The notes: generated from the letters alone by a model not told the origin. Shown: positions 7,454 through 16,155, numbered from the stretch's first letter. The stretch is DNA of 31,645 nt from CAYRVF01 sp964427535 (GCA_964427535.1 CAYRVF010000057.1:1-31645), one strand, 5' to 3'. Numbers and translations: made by a program.

Positions 7454-8209
7454 ATGGCCACGCCTGGCGACATCCACACTGAGGAAGAAAAAGAGACCTC
7501 CCGGCTGGAGGCCTTCAGCGACGGCGTGTTTGCAATCGCCATCACGCTGCTGGTGCTCAATCTGCAGCCGCCGACGCTTGTGGGGGGTAAGCCGCTCAAT
7601 CCACTCACCGCGACTACCGCACAGCTCCTCACAGCCCTCGGCCAGCAGTGGCCTTTTTATCTCGCCTATTTCGTCAGCTTTGTCTTCATCCTCATCATGT
7701 GGGTCAACCATCACAACATGTTCCGGCTGATCGTCCGCTCGGACCAAAACTTTCTGCTGCTCAACGGCCTGCTGCTGATGTTCATCACGATCGTGCCGTT
7801 CCCGACGACGCTAGCCGCCCAGTACATCTCGCATCCAGGGGCAAAGGGAGCCGTCATCGTCTACAGCGCGGCGTTCGAGATGATCGCCATCTTCTACAAC
7901 CTGCTCTGGCGCTACGCCGCGCGGAACAACCGGCTCATTAGCAGAAAAGCCGATCAGCGGCTCGTGGACGGCATCACCCGCAGCTACCGATTTGGTCCGC
8001 TGCTCTACCTCGTCTGTTTCGCGCTGGCGTTCATCAACGTCTACGCGAGTCTCGGCTTGAGTCTGCTGCTGGCGCTTTACTTCGCCTTCCCGGCGGTCAC
8101 GAAGCTCATACGCAGGCGGGCGCCTCGTCCCGACGAGTCGCTCGATGCGTCGCTCGACCCGCTTCTTACGCCTGGCGACCGCGCGTCTAGGCGCCAGCGA
8201 GACGGCTGA
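7454..8209 (+). CDS. TMEM175-family (DUF1211) potassium channel-like membrane protein
   Basis: 251 residues. The N-terminal helix has the family signature R-x3-F-S-D-G-V-F-A-I-A-I-T (Arg17, FSDG 21-24) that lines the pore in TMEM175 channels. About six hydrophobic segments follow, with WVNHHNMF in the second to third helix region, also typical. Bacterial members form tetrameric K+ leak channels in the cytoplasmic membrane. The C-terminal 35 residues are charged and cytoplasmic. The last 23 bases overlap the 3' end of the convergent aldo/keto reductase gene. Confidence 0.9.
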   Translation: MATPGDIHTEEEKETSRLEAFSDGVFAIAITLLVLNLQPPTLVGGKPLNPLTATTAQLLTALGQQWPFYLAYFVSFVFILIMWVNHHNMFRLIVRSDQNFLLLNGLLLMFITIVPFPTTLAAQYISHPGAKGAVIVYSAAFEMIAIFYNLLWRYAARNNRLISRKADQRLVDGITRSYRFGPLLYLVCFALAFINVYASLGLSLLLALYFAFPAVTKLIRRRAPRPDESLDASLDPLLTPGDRASRRQRDG

Positions 8210-8996
8210 CCAGCGCGCGTTCCTCGGGCCCGAACCACGGAGGCTCGCCCGCCTGCGCGTTGGCCCGCATGTGTTCGGCGTCTGTTGTGGCCGGTATCGC
8301 CACCGTGCAGCGCGGATCGCTCAACACCCATTTCAGCAGCGCCTGCGCCCAGGTCGTCACGCCGAATGCGCGGAGGGGCTCAAGCGCGCGGGCGTCGGGC
8401 TGGCGGCGCATCAGGCTGCCCTCGCCAAACGGACGCATGACGACGATGCCCAGACCGAGCTCAGCCGCCAGCGGCAGAATCCGCCGCTCCACCTCGCGCT
8501 CGATCGGGTTGTACGGAATCTGTATCGCGTGAATGCGTCCAGTCCGCATCACTGTCTCAAGCTCAGGGAACGCGGAGGGGCTGTAGTGGGTCGCGCCGAG
8601 CGCCTTCACGCGCCCCTCATCGCGCAGGTGCTCCAGCAGGACAAGATGCTGCTGCCAGGCGACGAGGTTGTGGACCTGATAGAGATCGACGTAGCCGCCG
8701 AAGTAGCCGAGCGCTCGCTCGGCCTGCATCCGTCCCTCCTGTGGTGAGGAGGTCCAGATCTTCGTGGCTACCTGCGCGTGGTCGCGTCGGCCTCGCAGCG
8801 CAAGGCCCAAGACCCGCTCGGCCTCGCCGTACATCGGCGACGAGTCGAAGAACGTAGCACCCACCTCGAACGCGACGTCCACCACCGCTCGCGCGTTCTG
8901 TTCTTCGGCGGGGGTGCGCACGTCGAAGGTGCGCCAGGTGCCCATGCCCACGACGGGCACGCGCAGTCCCGATGCGCCCAGGTTCCGCTGTTCCAT
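8187..8996 (-). CDS. Aldo/keto reductase
   Basis: 269 residues from the ATG at 8996, preceded by AGAAGG with six-base spacing; an in-frame TTG at 9011 is the alternative. The (beta/alpha)8 AKR pattern is clear: LGASGLRVPVVGMGTW, the catalytic Asp/Tyr in FFDSSPMYG, Lys in ATKIW, and His in VDLYQVHN. The C-terminal part (IPATTDAEHMRANAQA) binds NADP(H). It would reduce aldehydes or ketones in the cytoplasm; the substrate is unknown. The 3' end overlaps the convergent TMEM175 gene by 23 bases, and an alpha/beta hydrolase gene lies 41 bases upstream, probably in the same transcript. Confidence 0.93.
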   Translation of the reverse strand: MEQRNLGASGLRVPVVGMGTWRTFDVRTPAEEQNARAVVDVAFEVGATFFDSSPMYGEAERVLGLALRGRRDHAQVATKIWTSSPQEGRMQAERALGYFGGYVDLYQVHNLVAWQQHLVLLEHLRDEGRVKALGATHYSPSAFPELETVMRTGRIHAIQIPYNPIEREVERRILPLAAELGLGIVVMRPFGEGSLMRRQPDARALEPLRAFGVTTWAQALLKWVLSDPRCTVAIPATTDAEHMRANAQAGEPPWFGPEERALVSRLAGA

Positions 8997-9037
8997 TCCG
9001 CACCTTCTCAAGCTGTCAAGGAAACGCGGTGTCGCGC

Positions 9038-9859
9038 TCAGGCGGACGCGGCCTCATCCGGCTCGACGTCGATCGTGGCGTCGGGGTGGAAGAACGGCAC
9101 GATCCAGTTGACCGCATCGGTGATCTCTTCCTGCGTGACGAGGTGCGTATGCTCATAGAGCATCAGCGCGAGCCGGTCAGGAGACGCGGCGTATGCGGGC
9201 TTCGCCGACTCATAGAGGCGCAGTGTCCCCTGCACCGGCACCATGTCGTCTATCCGCCCATGCTGCAGCAGCAGCGGACGCGGCGCATAGCTCTCGACCA
9301 GCTTCGTCACGTCATGCGCTTCAGCATACTCGTGTACGGCGTCGCTTACTCCCTGCGACCCGAGGAAGGGATGCGCGATGAGGTCGGGCAGCGGCGAGCC
9401 GGACACGCTGATGATGCCGCAGACGCGCGGGTCCTCCATGCCCACGACCAGCGCCGCCATCGCGCCCATCGAGAAGCCCGCCACGAGGCAGCACTCGCTC
9501 TGCACCTCGGGCCGTTCGATCAGGTCGGGCAGAATGGCGGACATGTCTTCGATGGTGTGCCGCAGCGACTCGGCCAGGTACTCGGTCGTGAGCGAGTTCA
9601 TCCAGTTCGGGCCAGACGCCGGGAAGCGCTCGCCATGCCCCCAGGCATCGGGCAGAATGGAGACGAAGCCAAACGCCGCGAGATAGACGGCGAGGGGCAC
9701 GAGGTCTTCTTTGGTAGAGCCGTAGCCATGTTGGATGAGCGCGCCAGGACATCGAATCTCGGTCTCTGGCGCAACGAGCAGGGCGGGTATGCCCTGCGGA
9801 CCAACCTCGATGCGCTCCGTCGGGCGCACGGGATATTGTGGAAGTACAGATTTCACCAC
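9038..9859 (-). CDS. Alpha/beta hydrolase (dienelactone hydrolase/esterase-like)
   Basis: About 273 residues from a GTG at 9859 with GAGAGG about ten bases upstream. The frame extends to 9976, but the extra residues show no homology. HGYGSTKEDLVPLAVYLAA is the oxyanion-hole strand, GFSMGAMAA holds the nucleophile Ser in G-x-S-x-G, HGRIDDMVP carries the acid Asp, and HTHLV near the C-terminus the catalytic His. This is the serine-hydrolase triad of bacterial esterases and acyl peptidases. There is no signal peptide. It sits between the aldo/keto reductase and a thioesterase on the same strand, and the true start remains uncertain. Confidence 0.88.
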   Translation of the reverse strand: MVKSVLPQYPVRPTERIEVGPQGIPALLVAPETEIRCPGALIQHGYGSTKEDLVPLAVYLAAFGFVSILPDAWGHGERFPASGPNWMNSLTTEYLAESLRHTIEDMSAILPDLIERPEVQSECCLVAGFSMGAMAALVVGMEDPRVCGIISVSGSPLPDLIAHPFLGSQGVSDAVHEYAEAHDVTKLVESYAPRPLLLQHGRIDDMVPVQGTLRLYESAKPAYAASPDRLALMLYEHTHLVTQEEITDAVNWIVPFFHPDATIDVEPDEAASA

Positions 9860-9993
9860 AGCGCTACAACCTCTCGACTGAGAACTGGGGCGCGTCCTGA
9901 AGTGCGTCCCTGCACACATATGGACTCTGGACTTTTCTGGGCGACCTGACGTCGAGATCGGCGAGAACACCCGCACGCCGCGGCGCCAGCGGG

Positions 9994-10506
9994 CTATATC
10001 TCGAAAAAGCCCGTGAGCTCAGGAAACCGAGCGACCGATTCACGCTGATACTCTCGTGGAATCGGCAGGAAGATACCTTCGGCCTCGGCAACTATCGTTC
10101 CAGGGTCGTCCGCGAGGCGAACTTCGCCGTGCGCCTTCACCATGCGCGCTCGCGAGGAGATCACACGTGCCGTCACGCGAAATGTATGCCCAAGCGGCGC
10201 GGGCATCCGGTAGCGGGTTTCGAGTCTGCCTGTCATCATCCAGCGGCCCTCGATCGTCGCCGTGCGGCTCAGGGCCTCGTCGAGCAGCGTCGCCAGTATG
10301 CCGCCATGCACGACGCCAGGGAAACCCGCGAAACGCTCGTCTGGAGTAAACTCGGTGACGATCTCGTCGCCCTCCTGCCGGAAGACCAATTGCAGCCCCG
10401 CATCGTTGCGTAGTCCGCAGGCAAAGCAGCGCTGATATTCGCTCTGGTCATTCAGGCGTGGATCGATCGCCTCCGCCGGGTGTCTCTCGTCGTGCGTATG
10501 CTCCAT
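9994..10506 (-). CDS. PaaI-family hotdog-fold thioesterase
   Basis: 170 residues. The start at 10506 has AGGAG about ten bases upstream; the longer open frame is unsupported. CFACGLRNDAGLQLVF is the N-terminal segment of hotdog proteins with a Cys pair, and FPGVVHGGILATLLDEALSR is the catalytic helix (HGG-x3-LDE) of the PaaI/YbgC-type acyl-CoA thioesterases. It should hydrolyse acyl- or aryl-CoA esters in the cytoplasm. The substrate is unknown. It belongs to the minus-strand run and is separated from the hydrolase gene by about 130 bases. Confidence 0.9.
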   Translation of the reverse strand: MEHTHDERHPAEAIDPRLNDQSEYQRCFACGLRNDAGLQLVFRQEGDEIVTEFTPDERFAGFPGVVHGGILATLLDEALSRTATIEGRWMMTGRLETRYRMPAPLGHTFRVTARVISSRARMVKAHGEVRLADDPGTIVAEAEGIFLPIPREYQRESVARFPELTGFFEI

Positions 10507-10564
10507 GTTTCGTCCGCTCCTGGCATGCCGGTCTATGGGGTTTGTTAGCGATGCTCGCCCTGCC

Positions 10565-11005
10565 TCATTCGGCCGGCGAAGGCGTCTCGTCATCGGTGGC
10601 ATCGCTCGGCGCGAAGGTGCCCGAGAGCCGCGCCGCGAGCGCGTTGCGATAATGATACAGCGCCTGAAACCCTGGCTGCGACGCCACAAAGTCGTCATAT
10701 GCCTCAGCCAGCGGATCGGCGGTCCGCGTGGGTGGCGCGGTCAATGGGCCGGTGGTAGGAACTCCGGTATATTCGTCCGTGAGCCGGGCAGCGACCTCGA
10801 AGGCGGCGATGGCCTCATCCAGCGCGCGGAGCAGCCAGCGCCCGCGATCCTCCGGCGCCGCAGCCTCAAACGCTGCCAGCAGACCGTCGGCGCCGTGTGC
10901 CACGTCCACATTCCGCACGACGCCGAGCGGGTCGGCGCCCGCCAGCACGTCGTAGAGACTCAAGAGCCCCTCTCCAAATGGGCTCATGCGCGACGATGAC
11001 TCCAT
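10565..11005 (-). CDS. Hypothetical helical protein
   Basis: 146 residues, unrecognised. The sequence is mostly alpha-helical, Ala- and Asp/Glu-rich, acidic and without membrane segments or cysteine clusters. A linker (TTGPLTAPPTRTADPL) divides an N-terminal helical part from a C-terminal part containing FQALYHYRNALAARL. GGGGGGAGAG about seven bases before the ATG supports the start at 11005. It lies between the MazG-like gene and the thioesterase, 62 bases from the MazG stop. No function can be assigned. Confidence 0.65.
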   Translation of the reverse strand: MESSSRMSPFGEGLLSLYDVLAGADPLGVVRNVDVAHGADGLLAAFEAAAPEDRGRWLLRALDEAIAAFEVAARLTDEYTGVPTTGPLTAPPTRTADPLAEAYDDFVASQPGFQALYHYRNALAARLSGTFAPSDATDDETPSPAE

Positions 11006-11067
11006 GGTCTCTCCCCCCTTTCGCCACCATTCCTACCGCACTCGTCCTGACAAGAATGCGTGTGCCT

Positions 11068-11406
11068 TCACGAGAGGCCCGGCTGTTCCGCGCGCCCCTG
11101 TACTTTCAGCAACACATGGCGCAGGGCATCGTCGGCGTCGATCTCCAGGCTGTTCGCGAGCACGAGCAGCACGTACAGGGTATCACCTAGCTCCTCGCGT
11201 GCGGCGGCCCGCACCTCGCCTGACTTGAGCTGCTTCGGCCCATACATCTGGTTGACGGCCCGCGCGAGCTCACCGCACTCCTCGAAAAGCCGCGCCAGGT
11301 TCGCCAGCGGCGGCCAGTAGCCGCCCAGCGCCTGGATCGATGCATCGACCCGCGCTTGGGCTTCGGCGAGCGTGAGCTGCTCGCCCGCGTCGTCGTGCGC
11401 AGACAT
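11068..11406 (-). CDS. MazG-like nucleotide pyrophosphohydrolase
   Basis: 112 residues, a single-domain MazG-like protein. The metal-binding helix pattern is clear: FEECGELARAV (E-E-C-G-E) and EELGDTLYVLLVLAN (E-E-L-G-D), the EExxE/ExxD motif of the all-alpha NTP pyrophosphatases. Such enzymes clear non-canonical or damaged NTPs, or regulate (p)ppGpp. GGGAG precedes the ATG. It lies downstream of mutY, so both may belong to a nucleotide-hygiene group, although a C/G-tract hairpin separates them. Confidence 0.9.
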   Translation of the reverse strand: MSAHDDAGEQLTLAEAQARVDASIQALGGYWPPLANLARLFEECGELARAVNQMYGPKQLKSGEVRAAAREELGDTLYVLLVLANSLEIDADDALRHVLLKVQGRAEQPGLS

Positions 11407-11481
11407 GTGCTCCCTCTCTCCCTGCCGACAGGAGGTACGTGATGCCGTAACAAGAACGATGCCGGAAAGCGAGCGACGGAA

Positions 11482-11516
11482 CCTCTCCCCCTACCCCCTC
11501 CCCTCGAGAGGAGGGG
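11482..11516. repeat. C-tract/G-tract inverted repeat downstream of mutY
   Basis: An imperfect palindrome of C-runs then G-runs around CTCGAGAGG, about 70-105 bases after the mutY stop. It is a member of the dispersed family also seen at 1536, 16303 and 22927; possibly a terminator. Confidence 0.55.
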
Positions 11517-11585
11517 CCGCTTATCAGGCGGTGGAGGCGGTGGGTGTGCGTCGTCTGTGGCGAGGAGGTGAGGCCCCGGCCCGCC

Positions 11586-12710
11586 TCACGGCAGACACAC
11601 TCGCTCCGCTCCCTCGCGTCGCAGCAGTCCATCGCGCTCCAGGCCATGCACCAGTTTGCGCAGCCAGGGCAGGTCGGCGTCTGTGTACTCGGGCTTGATG
11701 CGCGGACCCAGCTCGTCGAACGCGAGCGACGCGCCTGCCGGCAACGCGCGCAGGGCGTCGAGAATACGCCCACGGAAGTAGCGCGACGTACTGGTGAACG
11801 GCTGGCTCGCCGAAGACACGCGCGCGGCACGCTGCTTCTTGCGGCCCGGGGTGGCCTCGTAGCCCGCGCCGTCCTCGGCGACCCGAAGTCGCTCGCTCGT
11901 AGAGTCCACGGCGGCGTCATCGCGCAGGCGGGCTAGCGCCTCCCCCGACGGGAAGAGTGTCGCGCGGGCGGTCTCGGCGAATGCGGCACACGACAACCGC
12001 AACGGACAGCGCTCGCACCGCGGACGGCGCGCCAGACAGATTCCGGCGCCGAGATCCATCAGCGCCTGCTGCCAGTCGTACGCGCGGTCATCAGGCAGCG
12101 CCCACTGGGCGAGCGTCAGCGCGTCGCGCGCGGACGCCTCTCCAGCGGGCCAGGCGACAGGCTCGATGCCACGAAACACGCGCCAGAGCACGCGCCGGAT
12201 ATTCGTATCGACCGTGGCGACGTGCAGACCGAAGGCGAAACAGGCAATCGCCCCAGCGGTGTAGCGGCCGATGCCCTTGAGGGCGAGCAGTTCGTCCAGC
12301 GTGCCGGGCAACGTTCCGCCGTAGCGCTCGACGGCCTGTTGGGCGATCTGCTGGAGCCGCACCGCGCGCACGTTATAGCCGAGCGACGCCCACGTCTTGA
12401 TGACCTCGGCCGTCGGCGCGGCGGCGAGGGCTTCGAGCGTCGGGAAGCGGTCCAGGAACTCCGCGTACTTGGGCAGCACGCGGTCCACCTGGGTCTGCTG
12501 CAGCATCACCTCAGAGACGAGAATGGCGTAGGGGTCACGAGTGTGGCGCCAGGGCAGGTGCGCGCGCCCCTCGGCGGCATACCACGCCAGCAGATCGCGG
12601 TGGACGGTATCCCGGTGCGCCTCAGCATCCGGCGCGAGCGACGCGGGCAGGTCAGGTGTTGCGATAGAGGGCCCGTCACCGGAGTGTGGCGAAGTTGGAA
12701 GTGGCTGCAT
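11586..12710 (-). CDS. mutY: A/G-specific adenine glycosylase MutY with an atypical C-terminus
   Basis: 374 residues. It removes adenine mispaired with 8-oxoguanine in base-excision repair. Residues 40-241 form the glycosylase: SEVMLQQTQV with the catalytic Glu67, the helix-hairpin-helix LKGIGRYTAGA (144-154), VDTN with Asp168, and an iron-sulfur cluster of C225-x6-C232-x2-C235-x5-C241. After the cluster, E. coli MutY has a Nudix-like 8-oxoG-reading domain. Here there is instead a charged linker and a short module, RYFRGRILDALRALPAG ... LVHGLERDGLLRREG, that looks like a winged helix. There is no Shine-Dalgarno sequence; TACAAT ends six bases before the ATG, suggesting a leaderless transcript. 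Confidence 0.95.
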   Translation of the reverse strand: MQPLPTSPHSGDGPSIATPDLPASLAPDAEAHRDTVHRDLLAWYAAEGRAHLPWRHTRDPYAILVSEVMLQQTQVDRVLPKYAEFLDRFPTLEALAAAPTAEVIKTWASLGYNVRAVRLQQIAQQAVERYGGTLPGTLDELLALKGIGRYTAGAIACFAFGLHVATVDTNIRRVLWRVFRGIEPVAWPAGEASARDALTLAQWALPDDRAYDWQQALMDLGAGICLARRPRCERCPLRLSCAAFAETARATLFPSGEALARLRDDAAVDSTSERLRVAEDGAGYEATPGRKKQRAARVSSASQPFTSTSRYFRGRILDALRALPAGASLAFDELGPRIKPEYTDADLPWLRKLVHGLERDGLLRREGAERVCLP

Positions 12711-12716
12711 GCCGCA

Positions 12717-12722
12717 ATTGTA
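12717..12722 (-). promoter_or_regulatory. Possible -10 hexamer of mutY placing +1 at the start codon
   Basis: TACAAT on the minus strand, six bases from the ATG, with no convincing -35 at 16-18 bases. If real, mutY would be leaderless. Confidence 0.3.
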
Positions 12723-12787
12723 CCACCCGGGAGGCGACGAAGTCGGTGGTCAGATGCTGAATGCGCGAGGACGCCCGATATAAAGGC

Positions 12788-13126
12788 TCAGTATTCCTTC
12801 GCCGGGTCCAGGTTGGCCCGCCAGAGTTGCTCCAGCGTTTTGAGGTCCTCCAGGAACTCCGCCTGGGTCTGCTCGGGCCCTTGTTCCAGCTCTTCGCGTA
12901 CGTCGAGGGTAAACGCGTTGGCGCCGAATGCCGCCCAATCCTCACGCATGCGCGGATCGACTGTGGAGCCGGTCGTTACCGCGAACTCGAACCGGTTACG
13001 CACGCTCGCCAGGTTGGCCGCGGAGCCGATGATGTACTTGCCATTCGCGGTATTGGTGATGGTATAGACACCGCCGGAGAGCTTGCGCTCTTTGTATTCT
13101 CTGCTGAGTTCCCGACGTCTGTTCAT
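12788..13126 (-). CDS. GIY-YIG nuclease family protein
   Basis: 112 residues from the ATG at 13126. The sequence begins MNRRRELSREYKERK, typical of a family of stand-alone GIY-YIG proteins; SGGVYTITNTANGKYIIGSA is the GIY ... YIG core, and NRFEF supplies the Arg of the active-site helix. An acidic C-terminal helix ends the protein. Well-studied members (SLX1, UvrC N-domain, homing enzymes) cut DNA, but the role of this short family is not established. A GTG at 13174 would add 16 residues. It sits between GH3 and mutY on the same strand, with only 70 bases to the GH3 stop. Confidence 0.8.
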   Translation of the reverse strand: MNRRRELSREYKERKLSGGVYTITNTANGKYIIGSAANLASVRNRFEFAVTTGSTVDPRMREDWAAFGANAFTLDVREELEQGPEQTQAEFLEDLKTLEQLWRANLDPAKEY

Positions 13127-13195
13127 TGCGTTCGGATGCCTTTCACGCGGCAGCCGCCGCCAATTTGCACCCACATAAGGATTGATGCCGAGCCT

Positions 13196-14413
13196 CTATC
13201 GCGCTGGAAGAGGGATCAGTCCCATCTGGAGCTTCATGATCAGGATACGACGCACCGACTGGTCGATGCGAGCCTTCGTGAGCGTGCCGTTGGCGAGCGC
13301 GTCCTTGAGGGATTGGATCATCCACTGCACCTGGTCGGGAGTGAACATGCCCTCCAGCAGATCGTCGCCAGCCTTAATAGCGAGCACGCCCGCCTGCGCC
13401 ATGTCCCACTGATTGGCGATGCCCTGCATGGCCAGCGCGTCGGTGACGACGACGCCGTCGTAGCCGAGCTCGTCGCGCAGCACGCCGGTGATGATCGGCT
13501 GCGAAAGCTCCGCGGGCATCGTCGGGTCGAGCGCGGGCATCAGCAGGTCGGTCGTCATGATGGCATGCACCTGTCCGCTCTGAATCAGCGTGCGGTAGGG
13601 CGCCAGCTCTACCGACTCGATCTGGTCGCGCGAGCGGTTGATGACTGGCAGCGACGTGTGCGCGTCCACCTGCGCGGCGCCGAGGCCAGGGAAGTGCTTC
13701 AGACAGCCGACCACGCCGTCCTGCTGCAGGCCCGCGAGATACGCGCCGCCGATCGACGTCACGGTCTCGGGCGTGGTGCCGAACGTGCGCAGGTACTGAT
13801 CTGGGCCATCCGCAAGCTGCACGTCCACGACGGGGGCGAGATTGAAATTGAGACCAACCGCATGCATATCCTGCGCGACCTGAGTACCCTGCGCCCGCGC
13901 ATAACCGGCGCCCTGTGAGCCGATGTAGGTTGCCGAGGGGCGCGGACCGTAGATATTCTGCAGACGGTCGACCGTGCCGCCCTCTTCGTCCACCGAGGTG
14001 AGCAGCGGAATCGTCGCATCGGCTTGCATCGCCTGCAGCAGCGTGCGCGTCTGGTCGGCGGACCCGATGTTGCGGCCATAGAGGATGACGCCCGCCACGT
14101 GCTGCTGTTGAATCATGGTCGCGTCGTCGGCCGAGTAGGTCTGCCCGAGGAAGTCCACCAAAAAGAGCTGGCCTAGCTCTTCGTCGAGCGACATCTGCGA
14201 GATCATGCGATCGGCGACCAGATGCGGCGTGATCTGCTGCGCATGTGGCGCGTTGTGGAGCTGCCCCGCGGCGAGGCCGGAGGAACCGCCTGTCGGTGTC
14301 GCGCTGGCGCCGGCCGGCGCGGCGTGCGGCGCGCCCGCGCCGGCTGCCGAGGATGCGCACGCGCTGGTCAGCACAGCGATGCCCAGCAGCACGATCAGAC
14401 CCGCACGCCGCAC
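13196..14413 (-). CDS. Glycoside hydrolase family 3 lipoprotein (beta-N-acetylhexosaminidase-like)
   Basis: About 405 residues from a GTG at 14413, which has GGAGAGG eight bases upstream and gives a perfect lipoprotein signal (MRRAGLIVLLGIAVLTSAC). An ATG at 14497 would put 28 residues in front of that signal. The GH3 barrel shows SVDEEGGTVDRLQ, NFNLAPVVDV, the substrate motif LKHFPGLGAAQVDAHTSLP and the nucleophile Asp in VVVTDALAM. These match NagZ-like enzymes, which release GlcNAc from muropeptides or chitin oligomers. The lipobox puts it on the outer face of the membrane. A Ser/Ala/Pro linker follows the Cys. Together with the downstream S66 peptidase in this run it suggests cell-wall turnover. 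Confidence 0.93.
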   Translation of the reverse strand: MRRAGLIVLLGIAVLTSACASSAAGAGAPHAAPAGASATPTGGSSGLAAGQLHNAPHAQQITPHLVADRMISQMSLDEELGQLFLVDFLGQTYSADDATMIQQQHVAGVILYGRNIGSADQTRTLLQAMQADATIPLLTSVDEEGGTVDRLQNIYGPRPSATYIGSQGAGYARAQGTQVAQDMHAVGLNFNLAPVVDVQLADGPDQYLRTFGTTPETVTSIGGAYLAGLQQDGVVGCLKHFPGLGAAQVDAHTSLPVINRSRDQIESVELAPYRTLIQSGQVHAIMTTDLLMPALDPTMPAELSQPIITGVLRDELGYDGVVVTDALAMQGIANQWDMAQAGVLAIKAGDDLLEGMFTPDQVQWMIQSLKDALANGTLTKARIDQSVRRILIMKLQMGLIPLPAR

Positions 14414-14603
14414 TGCATGCGCCTCTCCCGTTTGGGCCACCTTCGCCCCGCGACTCGTGCGTCTCCCGAGGAAATACACTCCCTGCGTCTCCCTCATCCG
14501 CCCAATCTACCGCCCGCGTCGGCACTTCCATCGCTAGACGGACCACGTCCACTCGCATTAGTAACGAGCGGCGCGCCAAAGACGTGACAGACAGTGCGAT
14601 ACG

Positions 14604-14620
14604 GCGGAGCCCAGCTCCGC
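14604..14620. terminator. Short perfect hairpin next to the 3' end of the 158-residue protein gene
   Basis: GCGGAGC/GCTCCGC with a 3-base loop, four bases beyond the stop at 14625. There is no T-tract, so a terminator role is tentative. Confidence 0.35.
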
Positions 14621-14624
14621 TACA

Positions 14625-15101
14625 CTACCACACTCCGCGTGCCGAGCCTGCCGTATCGGCCCCAATCAGCCGCAGTAGCGCGTCGGCCACCGCGTCGGCC
14701 TCGTTCATGCCCTCGCCGTCGATGGGTGCGGCGTCGCCAGGACGGACCAGGCGGCAGAGATGGCGGTGGACTGGGGCGGAGGCAGCGAGCTGGGGCAGCA
14801 ACGCCTCGCCGGTGGTAATCCGGCAGCCGCGCGCACGCAGCCACGTCTTAAGCTTGCCAGCGGTCGGCAGCCAGAGGCAATCGTCAATCCGCACCTGCGT
14901 GATAGGCCACCGGCCAATCCCGTCCACCAGCGAGAGCGGACCGCCCGCTGGCGCCGCGACAACCAGCCATAGACCTGCCTGCGCATCGGTCACGTAGGAC
15001 GCACCAAGGACCGTACACCAGTCGCCAATCTGCGGCTCCCACGTCATGCCCTCCTGCGCGAGGCGGCGCGCGGTCGCCGGCAGCACCAGATCCTCCCGCA
15101 T
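14625..15101 (-). CDS. Conserved-looking protein of unknown function
   Basis: 158 residues from the ATG at 15101, which has TGGAG about eight bases before it. I do not recognise it. The N-terminal half is rich in Trp, Gly and beta-forming residues (EGMTWEPQIGDWCTVLGASY, GLWLVVAAPAGGPL, WPITQVRIDDCLWLP). The C-terminal half has helices, and there are two or three Cys without zinc spacing. It is soluble, with no signal peptide. It begins 34 bases after the LD-carboxypeptidase stop, so the two are likely co-transcribed. No function assigned. Confidence 0.65.
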   Translation of the reverse strand: MREDLVLPATARRLAQEGMTWEPQIGDWCTVLGASYVTDAQAGLWLVVAAPAGGPLSLVDGIGRWPITQVRIDDCLWLPTAGKLKTWLRARGCRITTGEALLPQLAASAPVHRHLCRLVRPGDAAPIDGEGMNEADAVADALLRLIGADTAGSARGVW

Positions 15102-15135
15102 GGACGCGCTCCAATCAGACGACACGGCTAACCGC

Positions 15136-16155
15136 TCAGCCCTCGCGCACCCCCGATTCGACGATGGCGATGCGCCGCGCCTGCCCATCCACGGTAGCGC
15201 GACACCCAATCGGCAGCGTCAGCATGGGCGAGGTGTGCCCGAAGTCCATATCGGCGACGACCGGAAAGTCGTATTTCTTCGTGCGCTCTAGAAGCACCTC
15301 GCGCACCTGCTGGCGCTCGTCGTCGGTGTATGCCTGTGGGCGACCATACAACAAAGCGGCGATATGGGCAAGTACTCCCATATTCTCGTAGTCCATGAGG
15401 ATGCCGTCCACGGTCTCGGGCGTCGGGTGCTCCTCAGAGGTTTCGAGGAACAGCACCGCCCCGTCGAGATTGGGCCAGTAGGGCGTGCCCCGCAGATGCT
15501 GCATCGACTCCAGACAGCCGCCAACGAGCGGACCCGCGGCAATGCCTCGCCCTGCCTTGAGCCACGTCCAGCCAGACGTCGGGTAATGCGTTCGCTCGCG
15601 CGTCAGGTCCGCGCGCGTCTCCCAGTCGAGCAGCTCATCGGTCCACCAGTCGGAGGGCACGAGCGCGCCGACCGGCTCCGAGTCGCAGAGCGCCTTGAGC
15701 ATCGCGCGCTCGGAGTAGCCGGGCATCGACGGATACTCCGCGAGCTCGGTCATGACGTGCGGACCGTAGAACGTCGTGAGGCCCGTCTGGCTCCAGATCG
15801 CTTCCAGCAGCACCGTCATGTCGGAGTAGCCCATCACGATCTTCGGATGCGCGCGGATCAGGTCGAAATCGAGCAGCGGCAGCAGATGGCAGGAGTGGTC
15901 GCCGCCGATGGTCGAGATGATGGCGCGCACCTCGGGATCACGAAAGAGCGCGTGCAGGTCGGCGGCGCGATCCTCGGCGGAGGCCGAGACGAACCCGGCC
16001 TGCCCCAGCGCATGCGGCGCAACCCGCACGCGAAAGCCCAGCGCTTCGAGCCGGGCGATGCCACGCTCGACCCGATGTGGGAAGAACGCCGCGACGGGGG
16101 CGCTGGGACTGAAGATGCCAACCGTATCGCCAGGACGTAGACGGGGCGGGCGCAT
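15136..16155 (-). CDS. S66-family LD-carboxypeptidase (MccF/LdcA-like)
   Basis: 339 residues. The N-terminal LRPGDTVGIFSPSAP and the nucleophile elbow GYSDMT (Ser111) are characteristic of family S66; Glu238 (FLETSEE) and His307 (DFGHT) complete the Ser-Glu-His triad. Members cut the L,D bond of tetrapeptides in murein recycling, or inactivate peptide-nucleotide antibiotics (MccF). The acidic loop and the WTDELLDWETR stretch resemble the MccF subgroup, so self-immunity or detoxification is an alternative to recycling. There is no signal peptide, so it is cytoplasmic. AGGAGAG lies about 11 bases upstream. The GH3 lipoprotein gene is two genes further down the same strand. Confidence 0.93.
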   Translation of the reverse strand: MRPPRLRPGDTVGIFSPSAPVAAFFPHRVERGIARLEALGFRVRVAPHALGQAGFVSASAEDRAADLHALFRDPEVRAIISTIGGDHSCHLLPLLDFDLIRAHPKIVMGYSDMTVLLEAIWSQTGLTTFYGPHVMTELAEYPSMPGYSERAMLKALCDSEPVGALVPSDWWTDELLDWETRADLTRERTHYPTSGWTWLKAGRGIAAGPLVGGCLESMQHLRGTPYWPNLDGAVLFLETSEEHPTPETVDGILMDYENMGVLAHIAALLYGRPQAYTDDERQQVREVLLERTKKYDFPVVADMDFGHTSPMLTLPIGCRATVDGQARRIAIVESGVREG

